Positions 10,442 through 19,509 are shown, counted from the stretch's first letter. The stretch: DNA of 64,000 nucleotides from Leptospira tipperaryensis (GCF_001729245.1 NZ_CP015217.1:2848001-2912000); one strand, 5' to 3'. The notes: a model not told the origin generated them from the letters alone. Made by a program: numbers and translations.

Positions 10442-10879
10442 GTTGGAACTCCTGAAAAAACATGAATACATTCAGTTATTAGAATATATTATATTTGTTT
10501 CTTAACTCTGAATTAAAGGACGAAGGAAATCAAAAGGGAACTCTCGGAATGAGGATAAAATTAATAAATTTCCGTTTTTATTGCAATACTCGATTTCCGC
10601 TCGAAAAAATCGATCGATCAAATTCATCATTGCTTAGGAGATAAGGAGTCTAATCCCAGCTAAAAGGTCTTAAAACGGCCCATAAAGTCGGTTCGTCTTC
10701 CTTACTCAAAAAAAAGGTAAAATCCCGATCTAAAAAGAGTTGGAAGAGTCGAAAGGACGGGAATCTCTTATGATTTAAAAGCTCGAACATCTTTGGATCT
10801 CAAGATTCTTAGGAAAGCCGAAAAGACACATTCTCTGTGTTCGATAAAACACAGAGAACAAAGATAAATTCTAAAATTC
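10442..10879. other. Intergenic, terminator only
   Basis: About 430 bp upstream of the receiver-ATPase gene and downstream of the ferritin-like gene. Apart from the hairpin at 10831-10858 and the presumed promoter near 10480-10560, I see no gene, RNA or repeat here. Confidence 0.5.
10831..10858 (-). terminator. Terminator of the ferritin-like hydrolase gene
   Basis: A perfect 11-bp inverted repeat (TTCTCTGTGTT / AACACAGAGAA) with a 6-bp loop, 21 bp beyond the minus-strand stop at 10880. A short T-rich stretch (GTCTTTTC) follows on the minus strand. Confidence 0.75.
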
Positions 10880-11731
10880 TTATATAGTCCCAAGGGCGCT
10901 GTTGGCGAGATCGTATCCGCCTGTTTGGGCCGGATGAAAACCGGGCTTTAAGTAGAGAAAGAACGCCTTTGCCGTCTCCACAAAAAGAATTCTTCCGAAA
11001 GGTCTTGAGGCTTTTAGATCCCGAAAATATTTTTTGAAATCGACGTTCGGATCCGTGATGATAAACCAATGTTGAAAGAAAACGACGTATCCCCAAAAAA
11101 TCCAAGACGCTAAGAAGAATCCGAAAATTCTCAAGAGATAACTTTTCGAAACGGTCTGAAGAACGTCATACGCAACCGCTTTGTGTTCTATCTCCTCGCA
11201 CGCGTGCCAAAGAAGTAGATCTCTCATTTCTCCATAAGCGTGTTCGTGAAATCCGTGCCTGAGCGTAATTTCACCCATAGTCGCTGTGTAGTGTTCCATT
11301 CCTGCTGTTACGGAAAGTTTTAATTTTTTTCCGAAGAAGAATTCAAAAAAAGGAAGCATGACACGAAAAGCGCTCCATTCAAAAAAACGAACAAAACGTC
11401 CCACAGGTTTTCCCTGTTTTGCGAGCACTTCCAATACTTTCTCGTGTTCCTTTCCGTGTTGAACTTCTTGTCCGATAAAGGCTTTGATCGAGGTTTGTAG
11501 CTTCGGATCCTTTACTTGGTCCGCAAAGGCCTTCACGCTTTTTATAAAAAATCTTTCCCCTTCGGGAAAAAGAATGTGATACGAATTGATGATATGCGTG
11601 ATAAAAGAATTCCCCGCGAAATAATGATCGGGGAGATCTCCCATTTTTTCAAAGTCCATCTTTCGGACCGTGGGTTGACTTGCGTCGATCGGTTTTAAAT
11701 TCCTCTTTTTCGGTTTTGTTTCAACGGTCAT
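10880..11731 (-). CDS. Predicted metal-dependent hydrolase, ferritin-like (COG3687)
   Basis: A 283-residue protein of the COG3687/PF10118 'predicted metal-dependent hydrolase' family. It has the helical-bundle Glu/His ligand pattern of a di-metal site: GQEVQHGKEHE, MEHYTATMGE, and WHACEEIEHKAVAYDV. A hydrophobic stretch follows (FGFFLASWIFWGYVVFF), so it is probably membrane-associated. The real substrate of the family is not established to my knowledge. An SD-like GGAGTG precedes the ATG. Downstream of the TetR gene on the same strand, with about 230 bp between them. Confidence 0.85.
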   Translation of the reverse strand: MTVETKPKKRNLKPIDASQPTVRKMDFEKMGDLPDHYFAGNSFITHIINSYHILFPEGERFFIKSVKAFADQVKDPKLQTSIKAFIGQEVQHGKEHEKVLEVLAKQGKPVGRFVRFFEWSAFRVMLPFFEFFFGKKLKLSVTAGMEHYTATMGEITLRHGFHEHAYGEMRDLLLWHACEEIEHKAVAYDVLQTVSKSYLLRIFGFFLASWIFWGYVVFFQHWFIITDPNVDFKKYFRDLKASRPFGRILFVETAKAFFLYLKPGFHPAQTGGYDLANSALGTI

Positions 11732-11938
11732 TTTTCACTCCTTCCAGGACGCTTTTGTTTGTAACGATCACTATAGAATATTTTAAAACAAAGCTCGCGC
11801 CGATCTATGAAAAGCTCTGACCGATTTCGAAATCAGTAGAGAAAAACGGAGTTTCACAGTGATTCTTGGACGGAACTCCGGCCGCTTTACGGCTTTAGAG
11901 AAGGATTTTGATTTTTAGAAAGGGCGGATCTTTTTTTA

Positions 11939-11960
11939 AAAAGTAGGAACTCTTACTTTT
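11939..11960. repeat. GTAGGAACTC dyad, possible terminator
   Basis: AAAAGTAGGAACTCTTACTTTT is a near-perfect dyad overlapping the stop of the minus-strand TetR gene. It is a member of the dispersed family also seen near 14900, 15105, 19670, 48910, 48990 and 52830. On the minus strand it ends in a T-run, so it could terminate the TetR transcript. Confidence 0.6.
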
Positions 11961-12663
11961 AAGAATCTTTCTGAGAACCCAAGAGCAACGCGCGAATTCC
12001 CGATTCTAAAGTCTGGAAAAAATCGATCTGAAAAACCACAAAATCGGGAGAAGAATTGAGAACTTTCGAAACGATCGGAGCCGGTTCCGCGTGGTGCCAG
12101 AGACCGACGATGAGCGCGTGAAGATGTGTGAGAAAAATCAAAGCGTCTTCGGATCTTTTCCATTTCAGAACCCGACAAATCTCCGGAACAATTTCAAGAA
12201 CGTGTTTTCGGACCGAAGTTTTCAGTTGAAGAGCGCTTTCAAAGGCGACGTTTTTTTCCAGAAGTGCGGAACCGATCGCCATCAAACGTACGACTCTCTG
12301 GTTTTCTCTCAGAGATTCCGTAATCCAAGTAGAAAGCTCTCTCGCACTCGTTCCCGGTTTTTTGGAGCGAAGAAACGTCTGGAAAGAATCAAACCAGATC
12401 TCATAATCCATTCTATGAATTTCTAAAAAAAGTTCTTCTTTCGTTTTAAAATAAAGATAGAGGGTTCCCTTGGCTACTCCCGCCTTTTTGGCGATCTGAT
12501 CCATGGAAATCTTTTCAAAAGAGGATTTGTTAAATAAGGCGATAGCGGCCCGAATCAAAAGTTCCTTTTTGACTTTCTTGTCGTCGTCTTTTACGGCTCG
12601 GGTTTTCATTCTATTTTTTGACTCAAGGGAGAATTTTAATTCTTCCGATTCTTCTATTTCCAT
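11959..12663 (-). CDS. TetR-family repressor, divergent from SDR operon
   Basis: A 234-residue TetR/AcrR regulator. The N-terminal HTH is clear: RAAIALFNKSSFEKISMDQI, AKKAGVAKGTLYLYFKTKEE. The C-terminal ligand domain is unassigned. The reading frame starts at ATG 12663; an internal ATG at 12609 is an alternative, and neither has a strong SD, so the first 18 residues are uncertain. It is divergent from the SDR/MBL operon, with three operator-like dyads in the shared 145-bp gap. The natural reading is that it represses that operon and possibly itself. Confidence 0.92.
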   Translation of the reverse strand: MEIEESEELKFSLESKNRMKTRAVKDDDKKVKKELLIRAAIALFNKSSFEKISMDQIAKKAGVAKGTLYLYFKTKEELFLEIHRMDYEIWFDSFQTFLRSKKPGTSARELSTWITESLRENQRVVRLMAIGSALLEKNVAFESALQLKTSVRKHVLEIVPEICRVLKWKRSEDALIFLTHLHALIVGLWHHAEPAPIVSKVLNSSPDFVVFQIDFFQTLESGIRALLLGSQKDS

Positions 12664-12725
12664 CTATCAAAACGCTCGCCACAAAAACAATCTCCTTTTC
12701 GATTTCAAAGTTTCACTTTTCGGGA

Positions 12726-12753
12726 TTGACAATGACTTGAAGTCATTTACATA
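12726..12753 (+). promoter_or_regulatory. Candidate sigma-70 promoter of the SDR operon
   Basis: TTGACA (12726-12731) matches the -35 consensus exactly. A -10-like TACATA follows at 12748-12753 after 16 bp. The first operator dyad fills the spacer and the second begins at the -10, as expected for a repressed promoter. Confidence 0.55.
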
Positions 12754-12788
12754 TGACCCAAGGTCATTTTAAAGTGACTTTGGGTCAT
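12732..12788. promoter_or_regulatory. Three phased TetR operator-like dyads
   Basis: Three related 15-bp sites begin at 12732 (ATGACTTGAAGTCAT), 12753 (ATGACCCAAGGTCAT) and 12774 (GTGACTTTGGGTCAT). They are exactly 21 bp apart, two DNA turns. The first two are perfect dyads around an odd centre; the third is imperfect. They overlap the candidate promoter and end 20 bp before the SDR start. The sites are seen directly; binding by the adjacent TetR protein is inferred. Confidence 0.75.
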
Positions 12789-12808
12789 TAAAAAGGAGTA
12801 ATCTAAGA

Positions 12809-13642
12809 ATGAAACGAAAAACCGTATTGATCACAGGAAGTTCTTCCGGAATCGGAAAAGCCGCGGCGAAACACTTTCAAGCAAAAGGCTGGAACGTCAT
12901 CGCAACGATGAGAAGTCCTGAAAAGGAAAAAGACCTCCAAAACCTTCCGAATCTAATCTGCCTTCAATTGGATGTAACAAAATCGGAAACGATTCAAAAA
13001 GCGATCCAGGAAGGAATCAAACACTTTGGAGAAATCGACGTTCTCGTAAACAACGCGGGCTACGGACTTGTAGGGCCGTTCGAAGGCGCCGACAAAGAAC
13101 AGATTCAAAGACAGTTTGATACGAACGTTTTCGGAGCGATGGAAGTGATTCAAAAGATTCTTCCTCATTTCCGTAAGAATAAAAAAGGACACATCATCAA
13201 CGTAGCTTCGATGGGAGGAAGAATCACCTTCCCTCTTTACAGTCTCTATCACGCCACCAAATGGGCCTTGGAAGGTTTTACGGAATCTCTTCAATACGAA
13301 TTGCAACCCTTTGGAATCCGAGTCAAACTCATTGAACCCGGTGCAATCGCCACCGACTTTATCGGGCGTTCATCGGATTCCACTTCCGAAAAGTCTCCAG
13401 CGGAATACAAACCGTTTGCCGAAGCGGTCTTCGGAAATATGGAGAAGGCGATGATGACGAGTACTTCGGAAGCGGTCGCAAAGGTGATCTATAAAGCCGC
13501 GAACGATTCTTCCAAACGTCTTCGTTACGTGATAGGAATGGACGCGAAGTCTCTTTTAGGATTGCGTAAATTTCTTTCCGACGGAGTCTTATTCGGAATT
13601 ATGAAGTTGGCATTATTGAGATCTACGAAGGCAGCTGCTTAA
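12809..13642 (+). CDS. Short-chain dehydrogenase/reductase
   Basis: A 277-residue classical SDR that should use NAD(P)H to reduce or oxidise a carbonyl/hydroxyl group. Visible: the glycine-rich TGSSSGIGKAAA near the N-terminus, NNAGYG, the catalytic Ser region (NVASMGGR), and the Tyr-Lys pair in YHATK. The PG motif (IEPGAIATDF) follows. The substrate cannot be told from sequence. AAGGAG lies 9 nt before the ATG. It is the first gene of a two-gene operon with the MBL-fold lipoprotein (20-bp gap), behind the TetR operator cluster. Confidence 0.94.
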   Translation: MKRKTVLITGSSSGIGKAAAKHFQAKGWNVIATMRSPEKEKDLQNLPNLICLQLDVTKSETIQKAIQEGIKHFGEIDVLVNNAGYGLVGPFEGADKEQIQRQFDTNVFGAMEVIQKILPHFRKNKKGHIINVASMGGRITFPLYSLYHATKWALEGFTESLQYELQPFGIRVKLIEPGAIATDFIGRSSDSTSEKSPAEYKPFAEAVFGNMEKAMMTSTSEAVAKVIYKAANDSSKRLRYVIGMDAKSLLGLRKFLSDGVLFGIMKLALLRSTKAAA

Positions 13643-13662
13643 ACAAATCTTAGGAGTCCTTT

Positions 13663-14790
13663 ATGTTTGGAAATCGTATTCAAAAAGTTTCACTGGCGTC
13701 CTTGATCCTTCTTTTAGGATTCACTTCTTTAGTTCTTTTACAGACTGCTTGTCTGAGTTCCTTCGGAGGAAACCCCGAAGGGAAGAGAGTGGAAAGAATG
13801 CAGACTTCCAAAATGTATAAGGACGGTAAATTTGAAAACGAACCTTTCGTTCCTATGATCCTTCCCGGTTCTTATTCCAAGATGATCTGGAGACAACTCT
13901 TCGGAAGCGAACAAAGAGTTCCCCCTTCTCCCATCCCCGTTGTCTTTCCGAACGCAAAGAATTTTCCGGAAACTCCGGGACCAGGACTCAGAGCGATTTG
14001 GTTTGGACACGCTTCCGTTCTTGTTGAGATAGACGGGATCAGAATTTTTACGGATCCCGTTTTTTCGGATAAGGTTTCCCCTTTCACGAGCATCGGACCG
14101 GGACGATTTTTTCCTCCTCCGATTCCTCTCGAACAACTTCCGAAGATCGACGCCGTCGTGATTTCTCATGATCACTATGATCATCTCGATATGCTGACTG
14201 CGAAGTATCTCGCTTCCAAAGGGACAAAATATTTTGTTCCACTCGGAATTGGCGCGCACTTAGAACGTTGGGGCGTTCCCGAGAATCAAATCGTAGAATT
14301 GGACTGGTGGGAAAAAGGCAAGGTCGGCGAAGTTGAAATCGTCTGCACTCCCGCCGTTCATTATTCCGGACGCGGACTTACAAATGGAAAATCCACTCTC
14401 TGGTCTTCTTGGAGTGTGGTAGGTCCTACGAATCGTTTCTTTCATAGCGGCGACACGGGTTATTCTTCTCACTTTTTGGAAATTGGAAAACGTCTGGGCC
14501 CTTTCGATCTGAGTTCGATCAAGGTCGGAGCTTACGACGAAACCTGGGAAGGGATTCACATGAATCCGGAAAAGGCGGTCCAAGCACATATCGATCTTAA
14601 ATCAAAACGTATGTTCCCGGTTCACTGGGGAACCTTCAATCTTGCGATTCACGACTGGGAAGAACCGATCCGAAGGACCTCGGAGGCGGCCAAACTTCTC
14701 AAGGTCGACCTTGTCACTCCGAAACCGGGGGAAACTGTGGACGGAAGAACGTCCTTTCCTTCCGAATCCTGGTGGGAAAAGGTGAAATAG
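13663..14790 (+). CDS. MBL-fold hydrolase lipoprotein, NAPE-PLD/UlaG-like
   Basis: A 375-residue metallo-beta-lactamase-fold protein. It begins with a lipoprotein signal (hydrophobic core, LLQTAC, Cys30), so it should be anchored in the envelope. The metal motif is SHDHYDHLD (HxHxDH), with later ligands in HYSGRG, FHSGDTGYS and PVHWGTFNL. The layout (WFGHASVLVEIDG, then FTDPVFSDKVSP) matches the NAPE-PLD/UlaG-like branch, which includes phospholipase-D-type enzymes acting on N-acyl-phosphatidylethanolamine. A lipid substrate is plausible but not shown. Co-transcribed with the SDR, so the operon may handle an acyl or lipid stress compound under TetR control. Confidence 0.9.
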   Translation: MFGNRIQKVSLASLILLLGFTSLVLLQTACLSSFGGNPEGKRVERMQTSKMYKDGKFENEPFVPMILPGSYSKMIWRQLFGSEQRVPPSPIPVVFPNAKNFPETPGPGLRAIWFGHASVLVEIDGIRIFTDPVFSDKVSPFTSIGPGRFFPPPIPLEQLPKIDAVVISHDHYDHLDMLTAKYLASKGTKYFVPLGIGAHLERWGVPENQIVELDWWEKGKVGEVEIVCTPAVHYSGRGLTNGKSTLWSSWSVVGPTNRFFHSGDTGYSSHFLEIGKRLGPFDLSSIKVGAYDETWEGIHMNPEKAVQAHIDLKSKRMFPVHWGTFNLAIHDWEEPIRRTSEAAKLLKVDLVTPKPGETVDGRTSFPSESWWEKVK

Positions 14791-14896
14791 CGTTTAAGGC
14801 AAAGTAGAATCGGGAGAATCTTTTGGAAAAAGGATCTTCCCTGTTCCACTCTTCGCTTCGTTGTTCCGTCCCGGAGAAAGTTTTTTCGACCTTCTT

Positions 14897-14917
14897 AAAA
14901 GTAGGAACTCCTTCTTT
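14897..14917. repeat. GTAGGAACTCC dyad copy
   Basis: AAAAGTAGGAACTCCTTCTTT, a near-palindromic member of the dispersed family, about 110 bp beyond the MBL-fold gene stop. Confidence 0.6.
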
Positions 14918-15100
14918 CAGATCCAAACCTCATTCTTCTCAAAAGAATCTCTTCGAAGACGCTCTTATTTCTGGTTTTTGATAGGTTCTGTCGAAAATCC
15001 TTTTCGTTTTTCGAATCCGGTTTCTTCCGAAAAGCAAAACGTGGACGGAACTCCGGACAAAAACTCCTCAGGGTGAAATGGATTCTCCTGAAAACAAAGA

Positions 15101-15120
15101 AAAGTAGGAACTCCTTCCTT
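15101..15120. repeat. GTAGGAACTCC dyad copy
   Basis: AAAGTAGGAACTCCTTCCTT, the second copy in the same intergenic region, about 200 bp after the first and in the same orientation. Confidence 0.6.
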
Positions 15121-15258
15121 TTCCCCTCCACAAAAAAGCCGAATTCTGTCCCCTAAGCCCATCTTCGAGACAGCGAGAATTCCTTGACCTATGGTGCGGC
15201 GCCAAAAAACTGGTCATAGATTGTGCGTTGCACAAATTTGAATCTACGGAGGCATCCA

Positions 15259-15912
15259 GTGAATTTTCGCAAGATGACCCGATTTCGTTTTCGCTATCTC
15301 CTTTGGTTGCTCTTACCTTTGAGCTTCCAACTTGTTCTCGCACCGCTTGCCGGAGCATTGGGTCAAAAGACGACCCTTCTCGACGAAGAAACCGTTGAAA
15401 TCCAAGCCATTCAGGCTTATATCCTGGAGGTCCGACCTTCTCTTTCCAAGGAGCCTCTCCAAAAACTTTCCCAGGTCATTCTGCAAGAATCTCGAAGACT
15501 CGATCTGGAATCCTGCACCTTTCGTTGTTCCGACACGGACAAAGTAAGCCTTCTCATCGGACTCATTCATCTTGAATCCGAATTCAAGGCGACCGCCCGT
15601 TCCCCAAAGGGCGCACGCGGGTTTATGCAGATCATGCCGAGCACGGCAACTTGGCTTTCTAAAAAGGAAGGCTGGAGAACTTCTGCGGAAGACCTTCACA
15701 AACCGGAAGTGAACATTCACTTGGGGGTTTCCTACTTAAACGACCTCTTAGATCTCAGAAAAGGAGATACGGAAAAAGCGCTTCTCTCCTACAACGCGGG
15801 CCCCGGCGCCGTAGACCGTTGGGGAGGAGTTCCCGAATACAACGAGATCATTCTCTCCAACCAATCTCGTTATTTAGAATTGAGAGAAAAGGTCGCAAAC
15901 TCTCTTCGATAA
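15259..15912 (+). CDS. Lytic transglycosylase (SLT domain)
   Basis: A 217-residue murein hydrolase that cleaves the MurNAc-GlcNAc bond. I choose GTG 15259 because GGAGG lies 6 nt upstream; a longer frame from 15223 lacks this. A hydrophobic N-terminal segment (LLWLLLPLSFQLVLAPLAGA) serves as signal peptide or anchor. The SLT domain (about 90-200) has the catalytic Glu in HLESEFKATA, then GFMQIMPSTATWL and LLSYNAGPGAV. Likely acts in the periplasm on peptidoglycan. Convergent with the solute-binding protein gene. Confidence 0.92.
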   Translation: MNFRKMTRFRFRYLLWLLLPLSFQLVLAPLAGALGQKTTLLDEETVEIQAIQAYILEVRPSLSKEPLQKLSQVILQESRRLDLESCTFRCSDTDKVSLLIGLIHLESEFKATARSPKGARGFMQIMPSTATWLSKKEGWRTSAEDLHKPEVNIHLGVSYLNDLLDLRKGDTEKALLSYNAGPGAVDRWGGVPEYNEIILSNQSRYLELREKVANSLR

Positions 15913-15921
15913 ATTAAAAGT

Positions 15922-15953
15922 CCTTGGGAGTTTTCTTAAGAATGCTCTCAAGG
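15922..15953. terminator. Possible bidirectional hairpin between convergent genes
   Basis: A 9-bp stem (CCTTGGGAG / CTCTCAAGG, one G-T wobble) with a 14-bp loop, between the transglycosylase stop and overlapping the stop of the solute-binding protein gene. No T-run follows, so the call is weak. Confidence 0.35.
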
Positions 15954-16838
15954 AACCCAATCCGATTTATTAAAATACTTATCTTCCAACTCTCTCAACG
16001 CTCCGGAGCGGCTTAGCTCTGAAATGAAATAATCGAAATTCCGAACAAAGACGAGATCCGCGAGAGGAAAAGCGGCGCTGATATCCTCTCTCTGGACTTG
16101 TTCTAAGAGCGGACGAAAATTAGAAGCGATCGATTTTTCTTTCAGGAGAATTCCCTTGATATAAAAAGAATCGGCTACGAGACAATTCGCAGTTCCGTTC
16201 TTCACCGCTTCCCATGCCGAAGGAGTATCTCCGTAAGTAAAGATTCGGTTGTTCTTAAATTTTTTGAGAAGATATTCGTGACGATTGGAGAAAGAACGCA
16301 CCGCAAAGGTCACTCCGCTTAAATCTTGTAAGTCGAGAATACTTCTAAAACTCTGAGTTGTAATGATACTTCCCTCCGGAGGCGGAGGAAGCGCGGTTTT
16401 TCGGATCAAAGCCGCAGGCGTAGAAATCAGATAAGCGGAACTAAAACGAACCTTCTTGGATCTTTCTAAATTACTCGAGATTCCGGATAACGCGATATCC
16501 GCGTCCTTCTTTTTGATCGCCTCCGCGTATTCGGCAAACTCGGGATAAGAAATGAATTTGAATTTGACCCCGAGAAAATCCGCGTAGGCCTTTCCCAATT
16601 CGTAATCAAAACCCGGATATCCTTCCTTCGCGTTGGGAACGTAAAATGGTTCATCGGCCTGATTTCCAGCGACTTTCAATTCTCCCTTTTCTAAAATTTC
16701 CTTCAATCGAGAAGAATTATAAAATTTGAATGTATCGTCTTCCGCATCGATGGAATTCAGATCGGTCTGATTCCAAAGAAAAAACGCGCCCAGAAGAATC
16801 AAAAATACGACACGTTTTTTTAGAATTCCCTCAACCAT
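15948..16838 (-). CDS. Periplasmic solute-binding protein, family 3 (amino-acid type)
   Basis: A 296-residue extracellular solute-binding protein of the SBP_bac_3/PBPb type. A signal segment (RVVFLILLGAFFLWNQ) precedes the mature domain, which has the typical pattern LKVAGNQADEPFYVP, GFDYELGKAYADFLGV and DIALSGISSNLERSKKVRFS. The family binds polar amino acids, but no ABC permease or ATPase gene lies nearby, so it may be an orphan receptor or serve a transporter encoded elsewhere. It lies 16 bp downstream of the acetoacetyl-CoA synthetase gene on the same strand and is probably co-transcribed. Confidence 0.87.
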   Translation of the reverse strand: MVEGILKKRVVFLILLGAFFLWNQTDLNSIDAEDDTFKFYNSSRLKEILEKGELKVAGNQADEPFYVPNAKEGYPGFDYELGKAYADFLGVKFKFISYPEFAEYAEAIKKKDADIALSGISSNLERSKKVRFSSAYLISTPAALIRKTALPPPPEGSIITTQSFRSILDLQDLSGVTFAVRSFSNRHEYLLKKFKNNRIFTYGDTPSAWEAVKNGTANCLVADSFYIKGILLKEKSIASNFRPLLEQVQREDISAAFPLADLVFVRNFDYFISELSRSGALRELEDKYFNKSDWVP

Positions 16839-16854
16839 TTTTAAGACCTCGATT

Positions 16855-18837
16855 TTAATCTTCCCGCAACTCTTTTATAGTTTTATAATATTCTAAACAT
16901 TCGGGGTTGCTCAGGGCTTCCTTGTTGGTCACGGCTTCTCCCTGCACCGTCCTCTTGACCGCAATCTCCACCTTTTTCATATTGATCGTATAAGGAATAT
17001 CGGGAACCGCAACGATCTTAGAAGGAACGTGTCTCGGAGAAACCTTGTCTCGGATTTCTTTTTTTAGAATTTGGATCAGAGAATCTTCCAAAGTTTTTCC
17101 GTTCGCCATCTTAAGAAACAAAACGATTCTCACGTCTTCTTTCCAGTCCTGACCGATGATCACGGAGTCCGCAATTTCGGGAAACGTTTCGATCAAACTA
17201 TAAAGGTCCGCCGTTCCGATTCTTACGCCGCCCGGATTGAGGGTCGCGTCCGAACGTCCATAGACGACGAGGCCTCCGTTTTTTTTAAGCTCCGCAAAAT
17301 CCCCGTGGCACCAAACTCCGGAGAATGTTTCGAAATAAGCGGACTTGTATTTTTTACCTTCCGGATCTTTCCAAAAAGAAAGGGGCATCGATGGAAACGG
17401 TTGTTTGCAGACGAGCTCGCCCTTTTCTTCCATCAAGGATTTTCCCGATTCATCCCAAATCTCCACGTCCATTCCGAGACCTCTGCACTGGATTTCACCC
17501 GCGTGAACAGGAAGGATCGGATTCCCAAGAGCAAAACATCCGTTGAGATCGGTTCCTCCGGAGATGGAAGAAAGTTGAAGATCCGACTTCCAATTTTGAT
17601 AGACGTATTGAAAACCCGAAGAAGTCAGAGGAGAGCCCGTGGAAAGCACCGCTCTCATAGAAGAAAGATCCAAACCCTTAGGTTGAAATCCCGACTTCTC
17701 CAGCGTAAGAATGTATTTCGCTCCGACTCCGAAGACGTTCACCTTTTCTTCGGCGACGATCTGAAAGAGAATCTCAGGACCCGGATGAAACGGATTTCCG
17801 TCGAACAAAACCACCGTAGCTCCGACCGACAAAGAACTCACGAGCCAGTTCCACATCATCCAACCGCAAGTCGTATAATAAAAAATCCTTTCTCCTTCCT
17901 TGAGATCGGTATGAAGAACGAGTTCCTTCCAGTGATTGAGAAGAACTCCCGCGCCTTGAACCATACACTTCGGAAGCCCTGTCGTTCCGGAAGAATACAT
18001 GATATAAACCGGATGATCCATTCCTACTTGATAAAACTCAGGTTCCGCACCGAAATTCTCCTGAAGAATACTTTCTAAAAATTGAATATTCTTTTGTGGA
18101 TAATTTTCGGGCAATACCGTCCGAGTCTGATTCTTAAAATGAAGAAATCCGTTTTTATAATCGGAAACGATGACCGCTTCCAGGGACGGAATCGAAGAAA
18201 GAATCTGGGTCAGATTCTCAGCAAGTGAAAGATCCTTTCCTTTAAAAGAATAACGATCCGTTGTGAAGAGGACTTTCGGTTCAATCTGTCCAAAACGATC
18301 CAAAACTCCCTTAGCGCCAAAATCGGGAGAACAGGAACTCCAGATCGCTCCGATCGAAGTCGCGGCGAGCATTGCGATGACGGTTTCCGGGACGTTCGGC
18401 ATGAGTCCCACGACACGATCTCCGGGAACCACTCCTCTTTTTCTGAGATCCTTTGCAAGAGCTCCTACATAACTTCGCAGTTCCGCATAACTTACTTCTC
18501 TTCTCGATCCGTCTTCTCCTCTGTAAATCAGAGCCGGAAAGGAATCCTTTCTTCGCAAAAGATTCTCCGCAAAGTTGAGTTTGGCCCCGGGAAAAAAACG
18601 AGAATCCACAAAATTCTCGGCTTTCTCGTAAGCCTTCTCAAAGGTTTGAGAATGAACGAGACCGGAGAAATTCCAGATGCTTTCCCAGAAAGCTCCTACA
18701 TCCTTTACGGACCAGGAACGAAGCTCTTCAAAGTTCGCAAAGGTAAGTCCTTTCCCTTCTTTTAAAAATTTTTGATAACGGTTTAAATTGGAAGATTCAA
18801 TTTGTTGAGAGGAAGGCGCCCATAGCTCTTGATACAT
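16855..18837 (-). CDS. aacS: Acetoacetyl-CoA synthetase
   Basis: A 660-residue acyl-CoA synthetase of the ANL superfamily. Length and N-terminus (YQELWAPSSQQIESSNLNRY) match acetoacetate-CoA ligase, which makes acetoacetyl-CoA from acetoacetate, ATP and CoA in the cytoplasm. The AMP-binding motif is YIMYSSGTTGLPKCMV; downstream are ATTCGWMMWNWL-type blocks, YGRSDATLNPGGVRIG, and the C-terminal hinge and catalytic-Lys region (IPYTINMKKVEIAVKR). The usual Gly before the Lys is Met here. The route lets the cell use ketone bodies or recycle acetoacetate into lipid synthesis, consistent with a lipid-using spirochaete. First gene of a two-gene unit with the solute-binding protein. Confidence 0.9.
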   Translation of the reverse strand: MYQELWAPSSQQIESSNLNRYQKFLKEGKGLTFANFEELRSWSVKDVGAFWESIWNFSGLVHSQTFEKAYEKAENFVDSRFFPGAKLNFAENLLRRKDSFPALIYRGEDGSRREVSYAELRSYVGALAKDLRKRGVVPGDRVVGLMPNVPETVIAMLAATSIGAIWSSCSPDFGAKGVLDRFGQIEPKVLFTTDRYSFKGKDLSLAENLTQILSSIPSLEAVIVSDYKNGFLHFKNQTRTVLPENYPQKNIQFLESILQENFGAEPEFYQVGMDHPVYIMYSSGTTGLPKCMVQGAGVLLNHWKELVLHTDLKEGERIFYYTTCGWMMWNWLVSSLSVGATVVLFDGNPFHPGPEILFQIVAEEKVNVFGVGAKYILTLEKSGFQPKGLDLSSMRAVLSTGSPLTSSGFQYVYQNWKSDLQLSSISGGTDLNGCFALGNPILPVHAGEIQCRGLGMDVEIWDESGKSLMEEKGELVCKQPFPSMPLSFWKDPEGKKYKSAYFETFSGVWCHGDFAELKKNGGLVVYGRSDATLNPGGVRIGTADLYSLIETFPEIADSVIIGQDWKEDVRIVLFLKMANGKTLEDSLIQILKKEIRDKVSPRHVPSKIVAVPDIPYTINMKKVEIAVKRTVQGEAVTNKEALSNPECLEYYKTIKELRED

Positions 18838-18883
18838 GAAAAATCTCTATTCTTTATTTTGTGGACTCTATTACATTTTTTTC

Positions 18884-19372
<489 letters not shown>

Positions 19373-19400
19373 ACTGGAGAATGGGGTAACACTTCGAGAA

Positions 19401-19448
19401 GGACGATGATTTCTCAACTCCGTTGGGAACCAACGGCAACGCTCCGCT
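19401..19448. repeat. 48-bp direct repeat, copy 1
   Basis: Identical over 48 bp to 19748-19795. It contains the hairpin CCGTTGGGAACCAACGG (7-bp arms, GAA loop) followed by CAACGCTCCGCT. Confidence 0.9.
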
Positions 19449-19509
19449 TCTCTATTTTTGCCAATAGCTTAATGTAGGGAGAAACCTTCCTCTGCTCACT
19501 TGAATCTTA

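Larger units (their letters stand above)
14791..15258. other. Intergenic with two GTAGGAACTCC repeats
   Basis: About 470 bp with no credible gene. It contains two GTAGGAACTCC copies (14901 and 15104) and a GGACGGAACTCCGG motif near 15043, whose relatives occur near 7050, 11868 and 49840. The promoter of the transglycosylase should lie in the last 100 bp. Confidence 0.5.

Noticed and set aside
13738..14259. A 173-codon minus-strand frame in the MBL-fold gene
   Set aside because: Antisense to the HxHxDH-containing gene; composition explains its openness.
17071..18078. A 335-codon plus-strand frame inside the acetoacetyl-CoA synthetase gene
   Set aside because: It is antisense to a strongly supported gene and has no recognisable domain.
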